From Diphasiastrum complanatum (Eukaryota; Streptophyta; Lycopodiopsida; Lycopodiales; Lycopodiaceae), in the NCBI GenBank assembly GCA_029204225.1, contig CM055094.1, positions 72,225,884 to 72,289,883 of the forward strand: 64,000 nt of DNA. The letters run 5' to 3'. The translations under genes and the position numbers were made by a program. Below the pieces are notes generated by a model, which searched no databases, was not told the origin of the DNA, and saw only the letters and a list, made by a program, of their open reading frames with translations. Shown in pieces: positions 1-10,541 of the stretch. Positions within the stretch are counted from its first letter, which is position 1; each line of letters starts with the position of its first letter.

Positions 1-206
1 TACTCCTCCATGTAGTTTTTCTCATCTTATTATGTAAAATTGGTCTAAGTGATAGTGAAGCATCCAACTTGAACACTAATATTCTCTATAGCAATTAGGA
101 AATCTTTCTATCTATCATATATAGGATTTTAAAGGAAAAATACATTCTTAAAAAGGAGTTAATTCTTGAAATAGAGCAAAGTTATATTGTAAAACTAGCA
201 TGCATA

Positions 207-548
207 GTTGAAGAGGGAGTGTGAAGAATTGTCAAGTATTTTCTTGACTAGTTAAGGCCTAATGGAGGCCAAACTTATACATATGGCCCATCAAAATTTT
301 CACATGTGAATGTCATTAAAAAAGTAATGTCTACTACTTTTAGATAGTCTTAGAAGTGGTAGAGTTTAAGTCCCACAAAATGACTTTTATTTGATGTAAT
401 TTGGCCGTAAGGACCAAATTTGGTATGTAGTATTCATATTTCTATTTTAAGACTATAGGAATCTAAAGAGAGAAAAGAGCGTCATATCTCATGCCTAAAA
501 TAGGCTGAAGTTTGGATTAGATTGAGTGGTTGAACATTGTATTGGAGA
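207..548 (+). repeat. LTR-like end preceded by a polypurine tract (copia type, partial)
   Basis: A purine run (GAAGAGGGAG, about 211-220) is followed directly by TGTGAAGAATTG, the usual layout of a polypurine tract and the start of a 3' LTR. The same tract and a TGTGAA start occur at the copia remnant ending at 23583. No second LTR copy and no clear CA end could be placed, so the right border at 548 is a guess based on the adjoining integrase fragment. Bases 1-206 would be the end of the internal region, but no coding similarity was recognised there. Confidence 0.4.
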
Positions 549-1300
549 TCATTCTGATCCAATAGGTTTGGTTTTTACTCCCCATCTTGTCTCCACAATC
601 GGAGGAGTACAATGACTTTCATCTTCGGCATGATAATCAACTTGTGGTGGTGGAATTGATTCGTCCTCACTGAGATGCTTGGATAGTTCATCAATATCTT
701 TGTCATCATCGCCAAACCTATGAATCTCATCGAGTATGATCATGACTTATGTGCATCCATTATCCAAGTAGATCATGGCATCTATACCCCTTTGTTTGTT
801 GATTATATCATGTGAAAATACACTTCAAAGCTTTCACCTACATTTTGGTCCTCTCGCTCTTAGGTATATGAAAATAAATTCATCATCCAAATACATGCAA
901 ACCATCCATCTTAGGCTTCTTACTACTGAATGCCTCATCTATTGTGTGATTAGGGCTAAAAGCATGGTTTGGTGGTACAAAAAAGAACCCATTTTTCATA
1001 GTACCTTTTGGTAGTACATTTCACTTTTGGGGGATTTGGGAGGGAGATTGCCCACGAGTTAATGCAATGAAGGCATCCCTAGTAATGATGGGTGACCTCT
1101 TGGAGTATTGGGGGGGTAAGTGGTGGGCCTATTTGCTCTCCTCCAATAAAAAGGTAGTGTATTTCTGCCTAAGTCCGCAATTTTTATGTGTGCCAATGTT
1201 TCCCTAGCAGCTTCAACAATTTTGCGATTAATCCTTTTAGCTATACTTTTTGTTTTTAGGCCTATTAACTATGCAAATTGTTACTTGATTCCATGCTCCT
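549..1300 (-). pseudogene. Ty1/copia integrase C-terminal fragment, decayed
   Basis: Read on the minus strand, about 1270-1190 gives IAKRINRKIVEAARE, matching the end of the copia integrase core, where NGVAERKNRTIVEAAR is usual. Further along, about 900-770 gives HVFG, HIPKSERTKM, CIFT and GYRCHD in the family order (LRVFGC, HIPKDERSKLD, CIFLGY, YRLWDP). The frame ends in an acidic linker whose open part is 549-743. Several stops and frameshifts break it. It is a truncated relic without gag, reverse transcriptase or LTRs that can be assigned to it. Confidence 0.7.
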
Positions 1301-1556
1301 AGAAACAAAACTAGTACTTACATTTGCAGGATGACCCTCGCTCTTTAGTTGTGAACTAATGTGTCATATGATTCCCTAAAGGCAAATTCGTACTCCTCCT
1401 TAGTTGGCAGACGTCTATAGTCCGCCAAATGATCCGTGCATTCAATTTAAGTTGAAATTAATTTAGGGCTACGTTGGAGCAGCTAGTCAGAATGCATATT
1501 AAAAATAAAAGCATATGAAATCAAAGATAAACTATAAGACTAGTATAGGTTCACTT

Positions 1557-2206
1557 ACCATGCTTGCTTGTAATCCCGTCTTTCCGCTTGAGCCCAACCT
1601 AGGATTGCCTATCCCATGCATCATAGCAGCCGCGACATCTTTCTGAATCTTATATTTATCAAGTGTTCATTCATCCGCTTTTACACGGTTCCAATCACTT
1701 CTTGAACACTACAAGGGCTTGGATTGCCCATCCCTACAAGCTCATCGTGCCATATCACAACGATGTCTAATCCATAAGCTCATATGCTTATGAATTTCCT
1801 TCTCCTCGAATTCCTCTTCTTGTTGGAATTCGTCATGAAGGGTACCAATAACCTGTCGTTTATCGGCGGCAGGTTGTTCGGAACATTTACTAAATAATTT
1901 GTCGCCAAAATGGCGTTGGCATAAAGAACAGAGTCGGTCCAAAACCACCCTCCCTTTTATATTGACAATTATATTGCCTTGAGGATCCACGTCATAATAA
2001 GGATTTGTGGATGACTCTTCGGTGGGGGAGGGAGCCACGACCGCTTGTGAGGGACCACCCTCATCTCGGCTAAGCATACTTTGCAATTCTACTTTTTGCT
2101 CAAGAGGTAATGATTCATATAATATTGGAGTGAGACTTTCATACCTGTGATAACAAAAGAAGAGAGATATGCGTTTAGAGCCTACACCAAAATGCAAAAG
2201 AATCAT
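1557..2206 (-). CDS. Unrecognised ORF, possibly the second (TNPA-like) gene of a CACTA element
   Basis: The open part (1742-2206, 154 codons) starts with a hydrophobic stretch, then an acidic, Pro/Ser-rich stretch and a region ending FEEKEIHKHMSLWIRHRCDMAR. After the stop, another frame continues with KIQKDVAAAMMHGIGNPRLG and ends at an excellent splice donor (ATG/GTAAGTGAACC on the minus strand at about 1557). The order 'basic helix, RxRxxMAR, short linker, GLG-like tail' resembles plant En/Spm TNPA-type proteins, and the ORF lies just beside a CACTA transposase. This assignment is inference; the similarity is weak. The frame is interrupted, so it is probably non-functional. Upstream minus-strand introns could not be defined. 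Confidence 0.35.
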
Positions 2207-2308
2207 ATAAGCGACAACGTATAAGAATAGTACTATCTAACAATTAAATCATTAGAATCATACAATAATTTTATGTTATTTGTGTTTTGTACTTGTGCAT
2301 ATATGCAG

Positions 2309-5300
2309 TTTATCGCAACTTCAATCTAGCGATGAAGACACTACTCAAGTTAATAGGGTAAGTAATAAACATGCATGTTTTCTTGTTCATAAAGACTTTG
2401 TTATTATAAGTTAAACTATTCTGCTAAAGTGACATGTACTTGATTTTTGTTTCTCGTAGAAAAATTATTTTCAAAATAAAATATGGTGCACATGCCTCAA
2501 GTGTGATGGACAAAAGATGCGTGAAAGACACATTGTTGAAAATCATTTGTGGAAGTTTGGGCAAAAAGAAAAAGGGCAACCATCGAATTTGGAAGACGTT
2601 GAGGTTTGTTAACTTTATATGATTGTTTTTTATTATAATCTTCGTCAATCTATATATGTCACTTATGGAATTTGTTTCATGTGTGTAGCCAATACATTGA
2701 ATGCCATGATCCATCCATGTTTAGTTACAATCAACGTCAAGTTTTGATGGACATGAGAAAACAAAGAATGAAACAAATTGAAGAGACAAACACAATTAGA
2801 AAAAAGCATAATCAACTTGATTCTAATGAATATGATGATGAGGTGCAACACGATGAAGCAATGCACAACATGTTTGAATCTTACTTTGAAACAAATAAGA
2901 ATGATGATATGCATGCATCTTCTAATGAAAATGGAGATCACGAACAATTTGAGATGGATGAAGACGAGATTCTATTGCGCAAGGAGACAAACGCTCCTCT
3001 ATATCCTAGAGCATCCATTTTGAGACTAGCTACATCAATTCTTATTCTAAACTTTCAAGCAACATACAAATGGAGTGATCGTAGCGTGACATCTTTATTC
3101 GGGTACTTAACGCATAACACAACTATTGTACTTTATAGCGTATAGATATTAATTTAATTTATTTTCTTTTCTAACAACTCACATTACTCTTTTTTTAGGT
3201 TGTTGCATCGAATACTTACGAAAGAAAATGTGATATCTAAAACACAAAAAGAAACATGAAAGATGATGACCGTGCTTGGAATGGATTACGACAAAATACA
3301 TGCATGTCCAGAAGACCATGTTCTATATAGAGGTGAGCATTCAGAAAAGCTTCAATGTCCAATGTGTAACGCTTCACGTTTTCGAGATGACGTACAAGGG
3401 AATCAAGTGCCACGAAACGTGTTACACAATTTTCAATTATCCCATGATTATAATGTTTATTTCGATGTAAATCTTTGGCACAACTAATGGATTGGTATGT
3501 CAAAAATCGATCTACGGATGATGTGATGCGAGTACCAAGTGATGGCGGAAATCCTTTTGGCGTTCAAGCGTCACCTTGATTCACATGGCCAGTTGTGTTC
3601 GTTAATTATAACATACCTCCATGGTTGAGTATTAAAACGGGACACTTGTTATTGGCTTTATTGATTCCAGAATAGTACAAGGCCAAGAACATGGATGTGT
3701 ATCTTGCACTTTTGGTCGATGAATTGTGCATTCTTTGGAATGGTATTCATACTTACGACATCTTGAGACCTTTACAACAAAGGAACTTTGTTGTTCGTGG
3801 AATTCTAATGTGGAATATGTATGACTACCCCAGTTTAAGCGAATATTTAGGTATCTATATAATGAATATAATCCATTTTAGGGTTTAATGTTTGAGTATA
3901 TTTAACTAAGCTTATGTTTAATTTGGTTTATGAACTATGCAGGTTTAACCACATCGGGTTACAACGCATATTATATTTGTGGACTACTTTTGGAGGGTCG
4001 ACATAGCACAAATATGTTAAAAAAAGTGGTGTACGAAAATCATCGCAAATACTTGCCGCCTGATCATCCTTTTTGAAGGTTGAATAGGTGATTTTTTGGA
4101 GGGCAAGGAGATAATCCTCTAAGTACACCACCACCCCCACGCATGGGAGTAGCGGAATGGCATGGTGAATGGCTTAAACATCACAACATTAATTCTTCAT
4201 GAAATGAATCCATTGATGGTATGAAATGGTTGTCTATTTTTCATAAATTACCCAATCGGAGGAATTTACTGATAAACCATGTATTGGATCCTATGCACAT
4301 ATTCAAAAACATCGGTGAATCCTTATGGAACCACATCATTGGCATAAAAGACAACTCCGCAGCTCGTAAAGATCTACAAGTGGCCGATGTGAAGAGACCC
4401 TATTTGATTTAATACACCAAAGGTGGACATAATATTCTACCTAGCATGTTGTGGATTCTTACAAAAGAGCAATCTCATATGTTAAACATGTCATAAAACA
4501 ATTGAGAACTCCAATAGGCTATGCACATTTTTTATGCAAATCATTTACCAAAGATGGTAATTTAAGTGGATTGAAATCGCATGATTGGCATAAGATGTTG
4601 CAATTCATACTTCCACTTTCTATTCAAGGTCTCTTCAACAATGACGTACGAAATACGCTTTACAATTTGTCATCGATGATTAGGTTTGTATATTTTTTTA
4701 AGCACTTCTATAAATATGTGTTATTTCAATATTTTTATTTGTTAAACAACTTGATGTACTATCAATCTTGCAAGTGAATTTTCTCAAAAGAAATAAGAAA
4801 TAGTGAATTGGATTCCATGAAAATCCAAATGATCGAAATGGTATGTTTGTTGGAAAGAGATTTTCCAACTTCCTTTTTTGGATATACAAGTTCATCTTCT
4901 AGTGCATTTGGTCAAAGAAGTATCAAGCAAGACTTGTGCACACGAGATAGATGTTCTACCTTGAGCACTTTGTGAAAGTTTTCAAGGGCTTTGTGAGACA
5001 AAAGGCAAGGCCAAAAGGTAGCATTGTAGAAAGTTGGCTTGTACATGAATCTTTGTTTTATATCACCGGAATAATCTCACAATTGCATCCTGCAAGTCCA
5101 AAAATGTGGTGTGAAGAAGAAGATGAACATGTTACGGGTGAAGTACCACAAGGAAATGGTGTGCAAAAGAGACTTTCACCGCAATTAAAAGAGAAAATTG
5201 ACACATTCATACTATATAATTGTGGACAAATGGAAAAGTGGATTTCAAGATATGAAGAAGCCAAAAAGGAAAGAAACATAACATTGAAAGAAGAAATATA

Positions 5301-5460
5301 AATCGAAAAAGGAGGAGGGCGTTGGAGAACGACGAACCTTTGGAGCCTTTACCTTCAAAATGCTCTCGTGAATGGGTTTTTGATACGATGCTAAAAGCAT
5401 CCAAAAACAGAAAAGAAGTGACCGAATTAGAATGGGAATTTGTTCATGGATGTGGATGGA
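2309..5460 (+). pseudogene. CACTA (En/Spm) transposase, TNP2/TNPD-like, N-terminal and central exons
   Basis: Conserved blocks appear in family order across phased exons. They are a Cys-rich transposase-associated domain (2460-2603, CTCLKCDG), a TNP2 N-block with PLYPRAS and TYKWSDRSVTSLF (2689-3102), then the DYDKIHACPEDHVLYRGEH and CPMCNASRF block (3280-3390). Next are MDVYLALLVDEL (3691-3888), VLDPMHIFKNIGE (4260-4330), SGLKSHDWHKMLQ (4560-4620) and a DUF4218-like part with ARPKGSIVESWLVHESL (about 4950-5060). Introns have GT-AG ends, for example 2604-2688, 3103-3198 and 3851-3942. Stops and frameshifts after 3488, around 4080 and elsewhere make it a pseudogene. The transposase would bind element ends in the nucleus and excise the element. 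The last exon stops at a splice donor next to the inserted copia element. Confidence 0.85.
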
Positions 5461-5469
5461 CGGTTAGTG

Positions 5470-6159
5470 TGTGAAAGTACTGTACTTTAGGACCATAAAT
5501 GGATCTACAAAAGATCCACAAGAGTGATTGGATGCTTGCTTAACAATCTATCAAAAAACTAAACACAAAAAAGTTGATCTAGATTGGCAGTTTGACAAAC
5601 AACAAGCATTAACAATCAAAAGCATTGATCAACATTGAAATCCGAGCCCACACGTGTGTACTACAGGCTGTAGTACGGCCTTCAACCTGAGAAACAAGTA
5701 GAAATTGATTTGGTTTCATTTGGATCACAAAAACTCAATGTACATAGTGAACTAGCTTGAGATTGCCAATGAGCTCCAAAAATTTTCTATCTTCTCACTA
5801 TGGAGAGAGCGAATACATAGCAAATTCGACTTCCTTCTTGAAGTTAGGTGGATTTCCAGCATGTAATAAGGAAGTTAACTCACTCTCCTTGACCTAAAAT
5901 GAAACCCTAGTCTATTTCCTAGAGTCATGCTTGGTAGATAGCTAGTTGGTCAAATTTTCACCTTAAATCTAGGATTTAGGTCCTATAAACTAGGAATCAC
6001 TACCAAAATGACATGACCAACCCTATGGACTTGACCTAGCCTACATTAGGATGTGGCATCATGGCCTCACATGTGTGGGACCCACTTGTGTACACAATTT
6101 ACACTATTCTACATGGTTTTTGATCAAGCTAGATTTGCCAATTTTGGCAATTCTTCACA
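5470..6159 (-). repeat. 3' LTR of the copia element
   Basis: Begins TGTGAAAG and ends TTCTTCACA on the plus strand, with the same sequence at 9332-10033. It lacks about 11 bases present in the other LTR after the shared CCTACATTAGGATG. Confidence 0.95.
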
Positions 6160-6173
6160 CTCCTCCTCAAATT
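6160..6173 (-). other. Polypurine tract of the copia element
   Basis: On the minus strand TTTGAGGAGGAG immediately precedes the 3' LTR. This is the expected primer site for plus-strand DNA synthesis. Confidence 0.8.
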
Positions 6174-6369
6174 TAGCTTGATCTATTTACAACTCTCTTG
6201 ATAGATCAATGAAAGCTTTTAGAAGTGTCTAAAAAATCCAGCTACAAAGAAGTAACTTTTGAGACTCCAATAGAGAATGATTTCCATGAAGGATCTTTCA
6301 CCACCTCTTAGAGGATCCCTTACAAGATGTTCCATAAATGTGTCTATATACATGTAGCACACTTCAAAA

Positions 6370-8526
6370 CTAAACATCATGCCAAGCCATGGATTCCAAG
6401 GCATTTTGTGCACTTGAAGATACATCAATTAAAATATTAAGTGCATAAATAATGTTGCCAAAGACAACTTGTCTTGCTTGATCCATATGATTGAGCCTAG
6501 ATGGCTCCATCTTGATACTAAAGGTTCTTCTTGGAGTCCTCGGGTCTTGAGCTTGCTCCTCCACTTGACTTGACTCCAAACCATCAATGAATTGAATAAG
6601 GTGTTGATCCAAAGGTGCTTCTTCAAGTTTACAAATCTTCCACTCTTGAAAGATCACATTTCCACCATTGACAAATTCTTTGGTTGAAAACAAGTAGATT
6701 CTACAATCTCTACTTGAAGAGCAAAACACTACCATTATTCCTATCATTGAAATAGGATAATCTTTGGTCCTTACATTGGAATGATCATGCACAAAGCATG
6801 TGGACACAAAGATTTCCAAAGCAAATGATGTTTCATCTTTTATGACTCTATTCAAACTATTACAAAAATAGTTATCCAATGAAATTGCTTTATCAACAAC
6901 AAATGTAGATTTCAAAGCATCCCATTTCATTGTCTTGTCATACAAAGTAATAAACACCATGGATCTTAAAGGTAAGAAACAAGTCACCTCATGTCTACTA
7001 ATACTTTCCAAAAAGTATTCAAAGATAGTAGACTCTCCAATGCTCACCACCCTTGCAAGATGCACACTTGAATGGACAATTTGCATGCAATTTGATGACT
7101 CGGCCATTGTCATTGAGGACTCCCTTGGAACTCTCATGCTTTGAGGCTGATCCTCAAGATCTTCTTCCTTTTGATGCTCCTCCTCAATGCAAGCAACATC
7201 ACACTTTGCCAAGATCTCCTCTTGAGTGATCTCCTCCTTCGCCAAGCTCATTCTTTCAAAAGCAACACTAGCTTCCAACTTAAACAATCTTCCATGTTTA
7301 AATCCCTTTGAAATGCAAACATCATTCTTCAAGATGAAGCAAATACCATGCTTAAAGTGGACATCCAAACCACTCTCTAAGAGTAGACCAACACTAAGCA
7401 TATTCTTGGTGATTGATGGTACATAAAGGACATTTTCTAGATCCATGCATTTTGAGGATTCTAGATACAAAGAAATGGTGCCAACACCATCTATCCTACA
7501 CTCTTCATCATTTGCAGTAAAGACAAACTTTTTAGCATCATTGAATGAGTGTAAGGTTGAGAAAAAGTCCTTTTCACAAGACATGTGGGAGCTAGCCCCA
7601 CTGTCGATCCACCAATTGTCTCTTGAATTGCTATTGCTTGTTGGTGAGGATGTAGATGCCATCAAGAATACATCTACTTCATCCTCCTCCTCCTCTTTTG
7701 CAAGGTTTCCTTGTTTGTCCTCCTCCACTTGTGCTCTTAGCCTCTTGTAGCATTCAGATGCATAATGCCCCTTCCTTCCACAAAAGAAGCATTTTTGCTT
7801 TGACTTGTCCTTTGAGCTTGATGCATCATCCTCTTCTTTGGCCTCCTTTGGATGCTTCTTCTTTCCATTGGTCTTCTTTTTGCCCTTGACTGAGAAATTG
7901 GCTTTCTCATCACCATCCTGCAAAGACAAGGAGCTCATCCTAGATTTTGCATGGAGCATCCTACACTCTTCAGCCACTAATACACTGTGAAGTTTTTCTA
8001 TAGTTGGCAAAGTGTCTTGGATGGCAAAACTTTGGACCAAATTTGCAAAGTCATCTCCTAGACCATTAAGGACAATTTGTACAAGCTCTCCATCATGAAT
8101 CTTCTCTCCAATGGAAGCCAACTCCCTATTTAGAGACTTGATTCTGAGTACATAATCTTGTGCACTCTCCTCACTTCTTCTCATGCTTTGCAAAATTTGA
8201 TTTCTAAGAATAAGAACTCTAGAAGTGTTGCTAGACTCATAGATTGATTTTAAAGACTCCCAAGCCTCTTTAGCACTAGTACATGCTGATACTTCTCTCA
8301 ACAAATCATTGCTCACATTCATCTTCACACAATGAAGTGCAAGCCTAGATCTCTTCTTGTATCTAGCTAACTCTTGTGCACCTAGAGGTTCATCTTCATC
8401 TTCAATCAAGAACTCATAAAGGTCTTGGAGCACTAAGAGTGACTCCATTCTAACCTTCCAAATAGCATAATTTGTAGAATTCAACCTCTCACTAGCTTCT
8501 AGAAGGTATGCTCCAGCAGATCCCAT
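6370..8526 (-). CDS. Copia gag-protease polyprotein with an unusual C-terminal extension
   Basis: The frame opens at a TTG (8550), but the first ATG is at 8526, giving about 718 residues starting MGSAGAYLLEASERL, a typical copia Gag start. Counting from that ATG, residues 1-200 are a UBN2-type Gag capsid region. A basic linker leads to a CX2CX4HX4C zinc knuckle (CFFCGRKGHYASEC, 246-259). The aspartic protease has its active-site DSGAS at 308-312 and the following LYVPSITKNMLSVG motif. Beyond about residue 430 no integrase HHCC or DDE motif, no YVDD and no RNase H is seen. The tail carries short pieces like the integrase-to-RT linker (RIYLFSTKEFV, PRTPRR, ALESMAWHDV). The product would form virus-like particles in the cytoplasm. 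An open frame of this length in an old neighbourhood suggests recent function or selection in trans. Confidence 0.85.
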   Translation of the reverse strand: MGSAGAYLLEASERLNSTNYAIWKVRMESLLVLQDLYEFLIEDEDEPLGAQELARYKKRSRLALHCVKMNVSNDLLREVSACTSAKEAWESLKSIYESSNTSRVLILRNQILQSMRRSEESAQDYVLRIKSLNRELASIGEKIHDGELVQIVLNGLGDDFANLVQSFAIQDTLPTIEKLHSVLVAEECRMLHAKSRMSSLSLQDGDEKANFSVKGKKKTNGKKKHPKEAKEEDDASSSKDKSKQKCFFCGRKGHYASECYKRLRAQVEEDKQGNLAKEEEEDEVDVFLMASTSSPTSNSNSRDNWWIDSGASSHMSCEKDFFSTLHSFNDAKKFVFTANDEECRIDGVGTISLYLESSKCMDLENVLYVPSITKNMLSVGLLLESGLDVHFKHGICFILKNDVCISKGFKHGRLFKLEASVAFERMSLAKEEITQEEILAKCDVACIEEEHQKEEDLEDQPQSMRVPRESSMTMAESSNCMQIVHSSVHLARVVSIGESTIFEYFLESISRHEVTCFLPLRSMVFITLYDKTMKWDALKSTFVVDKAISLDNYFCNSLNRVIKDETSFALEIFVSTCFVHDHSNVRTKDYPISMIGIMVVFCSSSRDCRIYLFSTKEFVNGGNVIFQEWKICKLEEAPLDQHLIQFIDGLESSQVEEQAQDPRTPRRTFSIKMEPSRLNHMDQARQVVFGNIIYALNILIDVSSSAQNALESMAWHDV

Positions 8527-8570
8527 CTTACTAGTGACTTCTACAAACAAGAAATATATTTGATTGACTT

Positions 8571-8919
8571 GAAACTCACAAAGGACTCACACTTGTAGTG
8601 TTTCACTCAAATTTGATTTCTAATCCAACAAATGGACTTATAATCATAGTTCTATCACTCCCTTACAAAGCTGGAATGAAGATAAGATGAAGTGAAAACT
8701 ACTTTCAAACAAATCTTGCCAAGAAATGGATTTGATTGTCTCTAGAAACTCACTAAGGTCTCTCTCTTGTAGTTTTTCACTCAAATTAGATTTCTAATCC
8801 AACAAATGGACTTATAATTTCAGTTCTAACACTCCCTCACAAAGTTGGAATGAAGATAAGATGATGTGAAATCTACTTACAATCAAATCTTGCCAATTTT
8901 GGCTATTTTTGGACAAAAA
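8571..8919 (-). repeat. Tandem duplication (about 174 bp, two copies) in the element leader
   Basis: Two adjacent copies start GAAACTCACAAGG (8571) and GAAACTCACTAAGG (8745). Both continue through TTTCACTCAAATT, CAACAAATGGACTTATAAT and GGAATGAAGATAAGATG. They lie between PBS and gag start, so they belong to the untranslated leader. Confidence 0.85.
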
Positions 8920-9318
8920 AATGACTTAATCTCTTTCTTCCTTCTTGGTGTACTTTCAAGACCTGTTTTTAACCTTAATAGGACTTGAACTCAGCCTAGA
9001 TTAATTAGATTCCATGAAACAAATTCAAATCTAATCAATGGCAAATGATCTTGGTAGATTATGCTAGGATCTCCACCAAAAATTACACCAATAGCTCACA
9101 AATTGAATTTTTTTGGATAAAATGAATACCATGCATTAAATGCAGGTTCAGATGTGCCCAAACATGTGAACAGTACAGATTTGGACCCCTACCAAGTTTG
9201 GGATCAAATCTCCTCACCAAAATCAAGATTCTAGCTTGCTCTCTCAATACTAGTTTTTAGCACCAAAACTTGCTAAAAATGGATTTGCATTAGATCAATG
9301 GCTTATGCTCTTGTACTT

Positions 9319-9331
9319 GGCTCTGATACCA
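9319..9331 (-). other. Primer-binding site for initiator Met-tRNA
   Basis: The minus strand reads TGGTATCAGAGCC directly next to the 5' LTR. This is the usual plant LTR-element PBS complementary to the initiator methionine tRNA 3' end. Confidence 0.92.
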
Positions 9332-10033
9332 TGTGAAAGTACTGTACTTTAGGACCATAAATGGATCTACAAAAGATCCACAAGAGTGATTGGATGCTTG
9401 CTTAACAATCTATCAAAAAACTAGACACAAAAAAGTTGATCTAGATTGGCAGTTTGACAAACAACAAGCATTAACAATCAAAAGCATTGATCAACATTGA
9501 AATCTGAGCCCACACGTGTGTACTACAGGCTGTAGTATGGCCTTCAACCTGAGAAACAAGTAGAAATTGATTTGGTTTCATTTGGATCACAAAAACTCAA
9601 TGTACATAGTGAACTAGCTTTAGATTGCCAATGAGCTCCAAAAATTTTCTATCTTCTCACTATGGAGAGAGGGAATACATAGCAAATTTGACTTCCTTCT
9701 TGAAGTTAGGTGGATTTCCAGCATGTAATAAGGAAGTTAACTCACTCTCCTTGACCTAAAATGAAACCCTAGTCTATTTCCTAGAGTCATGCTTGGTAGA
9801 TAGCTAGTTGGTCAAATTTTCACCTTAAATCTAGGATTTAGGTCCTATAAATTAGGAATCACTACCAAAATGACATGACCAACCCTATGGACTTGACCTA
9901 GCCTACATTAGGATGGGTTTCCCATGTGGCATCATGGCCTCACATGTGTGGGACCCTCTTGTGTACACAATTTACACTATTCTACATGGTTTTTTATCAA
10001 GCTAGATTTGCCAATTTTTGGCAATTCTTCACA
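9332..10033 (-). repeat. 5' LTR of the copia element
   Basis: Direct repeat of 5470-6159 with TG...CA ends (TGTGAAAG to TTCTTCACA). In element orientation it is upstream of PBS and gag and would hold the promoter. Confidence 0.95.
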
Positions 10034-10038
10034 TAGTG

Positions 10039-10215
10039 TAATATTGTTTTTGTGAAGTTTTGTTTTTGTACTAATTAATATATGAATAGTATTTCTAATT
10101 ACACAAATTTGTTTTTTTTTTTTGTATTTTAGTATACATCATACACTGCCATGTGGGCATATGGACACCATTACCGTGCTGAGAGAGTTGAGAACAAGTG
10201 ATGTACATATGATAC
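10039..10215 (+). pseudogene. CACTA transposase: rest of the split intron and one further exon
   Basis: After the TAGTG duplication, AT-rich intron sequence runs to a T-rich tract and an AG acceptor (about 10130). An exon follows, reading YTSYTAMWAYGHHYRAERVENK across about 10133-10200, similar to the domain that follows DUF4218 in CACTA transposases. The matching donor is GACG/GTTAGT at 5461. A stop follows the exon, and the second copia insertion starts at about 10216. Confidence 0.55.
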
Positions 10216-10485
10216 TTAGAATTTGCTTTGGATAGGAACACAGATCATGCTACATAGTAACACAGATAGAAAACACTCTCCACAACAAGCTCACATAGCA
10301 ACTGTATTTCTTAAAATGAAATTACACTGTACATATAGTTGTTCACTCAAGCAACCCATGCATGACCCAGGTTGTTGTTGGCGGGACGCGTGTCCCGTCG
10401 ACTTGCCTCGTGGCGAGGCCAACTGATCCTTATCAACTTATAGGACCCATAGTAAAGCAGCACAGTGATTCTGCTTTAATTCTAA
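10216..10485 (-). repeat. 3' LTR (about 270 bp) of the truncated copia element
   Basis: It is bounded by inverted ends TTAGAATT (10216) and AATTCTAA (10478-10485) and lies just downstream of a purine tract. The canonical TG/CA ends appear lost. There is no partner LTR in the window. Confidence 0.55.
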
Positions 10486-10500
10486 CTCTCTCCCTTAAAG
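10486..10500 (-). other. Polypurine tract of the truncated copia element
   Basis: The minus strand reads CTTTAAGGGAGAGAG, next to the LTR and just after the pol stop codon. Confidence 0.6.
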
Positions 10501-10541
10501 TAGAGTCTACTTTTTATACAGTCATATACATAGCTTTAAAG

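Larger units (their letters stand above)
5470..10033 (-). mobile_element. Complete non-autonomous Ty1/copia element with gag-protease frame only
   Basis: Two direct LTRs (690 and 702 bp), a PBS, a purine tract and a perfect TAGTG duplication define a 4564-bp element. On the minus strand the order is 5' LTR (9332-10033), PBS, a leader with a tandem repeat, one long ORF, purine tract and 3' LTR (5470-6159). Integrase core, reverse transcriptase and RNase H are missing, so it would depend on a relative for copying. The LTRs differ by few substitutions, one indel of about 11 bases near 6055/9917 and one single-base indel, which suggests recent insertion. The plan matches the terminal-repeat-with-GAG (TR-GAG) class of plant elements. 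It sits within an intron of the CACTA transposase gene. Confidence 0.93.
5465..10038. repeat. 5-bp target-site duplication TAGTG flanking the copia element
   Basis: TAGTG at 5465-5469 immediately precedes the left LTR, and TAGTG at 10034-10038 immediately follows the right LTR. A perfect 5-bp duplication is standard for LTR-retrotransposon integration and fixes the element borders. Confidence 0.95.

Noticed and set aside
775-1014. 79-codon plus-strand ORF
   Set aside because: It is the antisense of the copia integrase fragment on the minus strand.
7445-7990. Plus-strand ORFs across 7226-7990
   Set aside because: Antisense shadows of the gag-protease frame; Ser/Pro-rich because the sense strand is Lys/Glu-rich.
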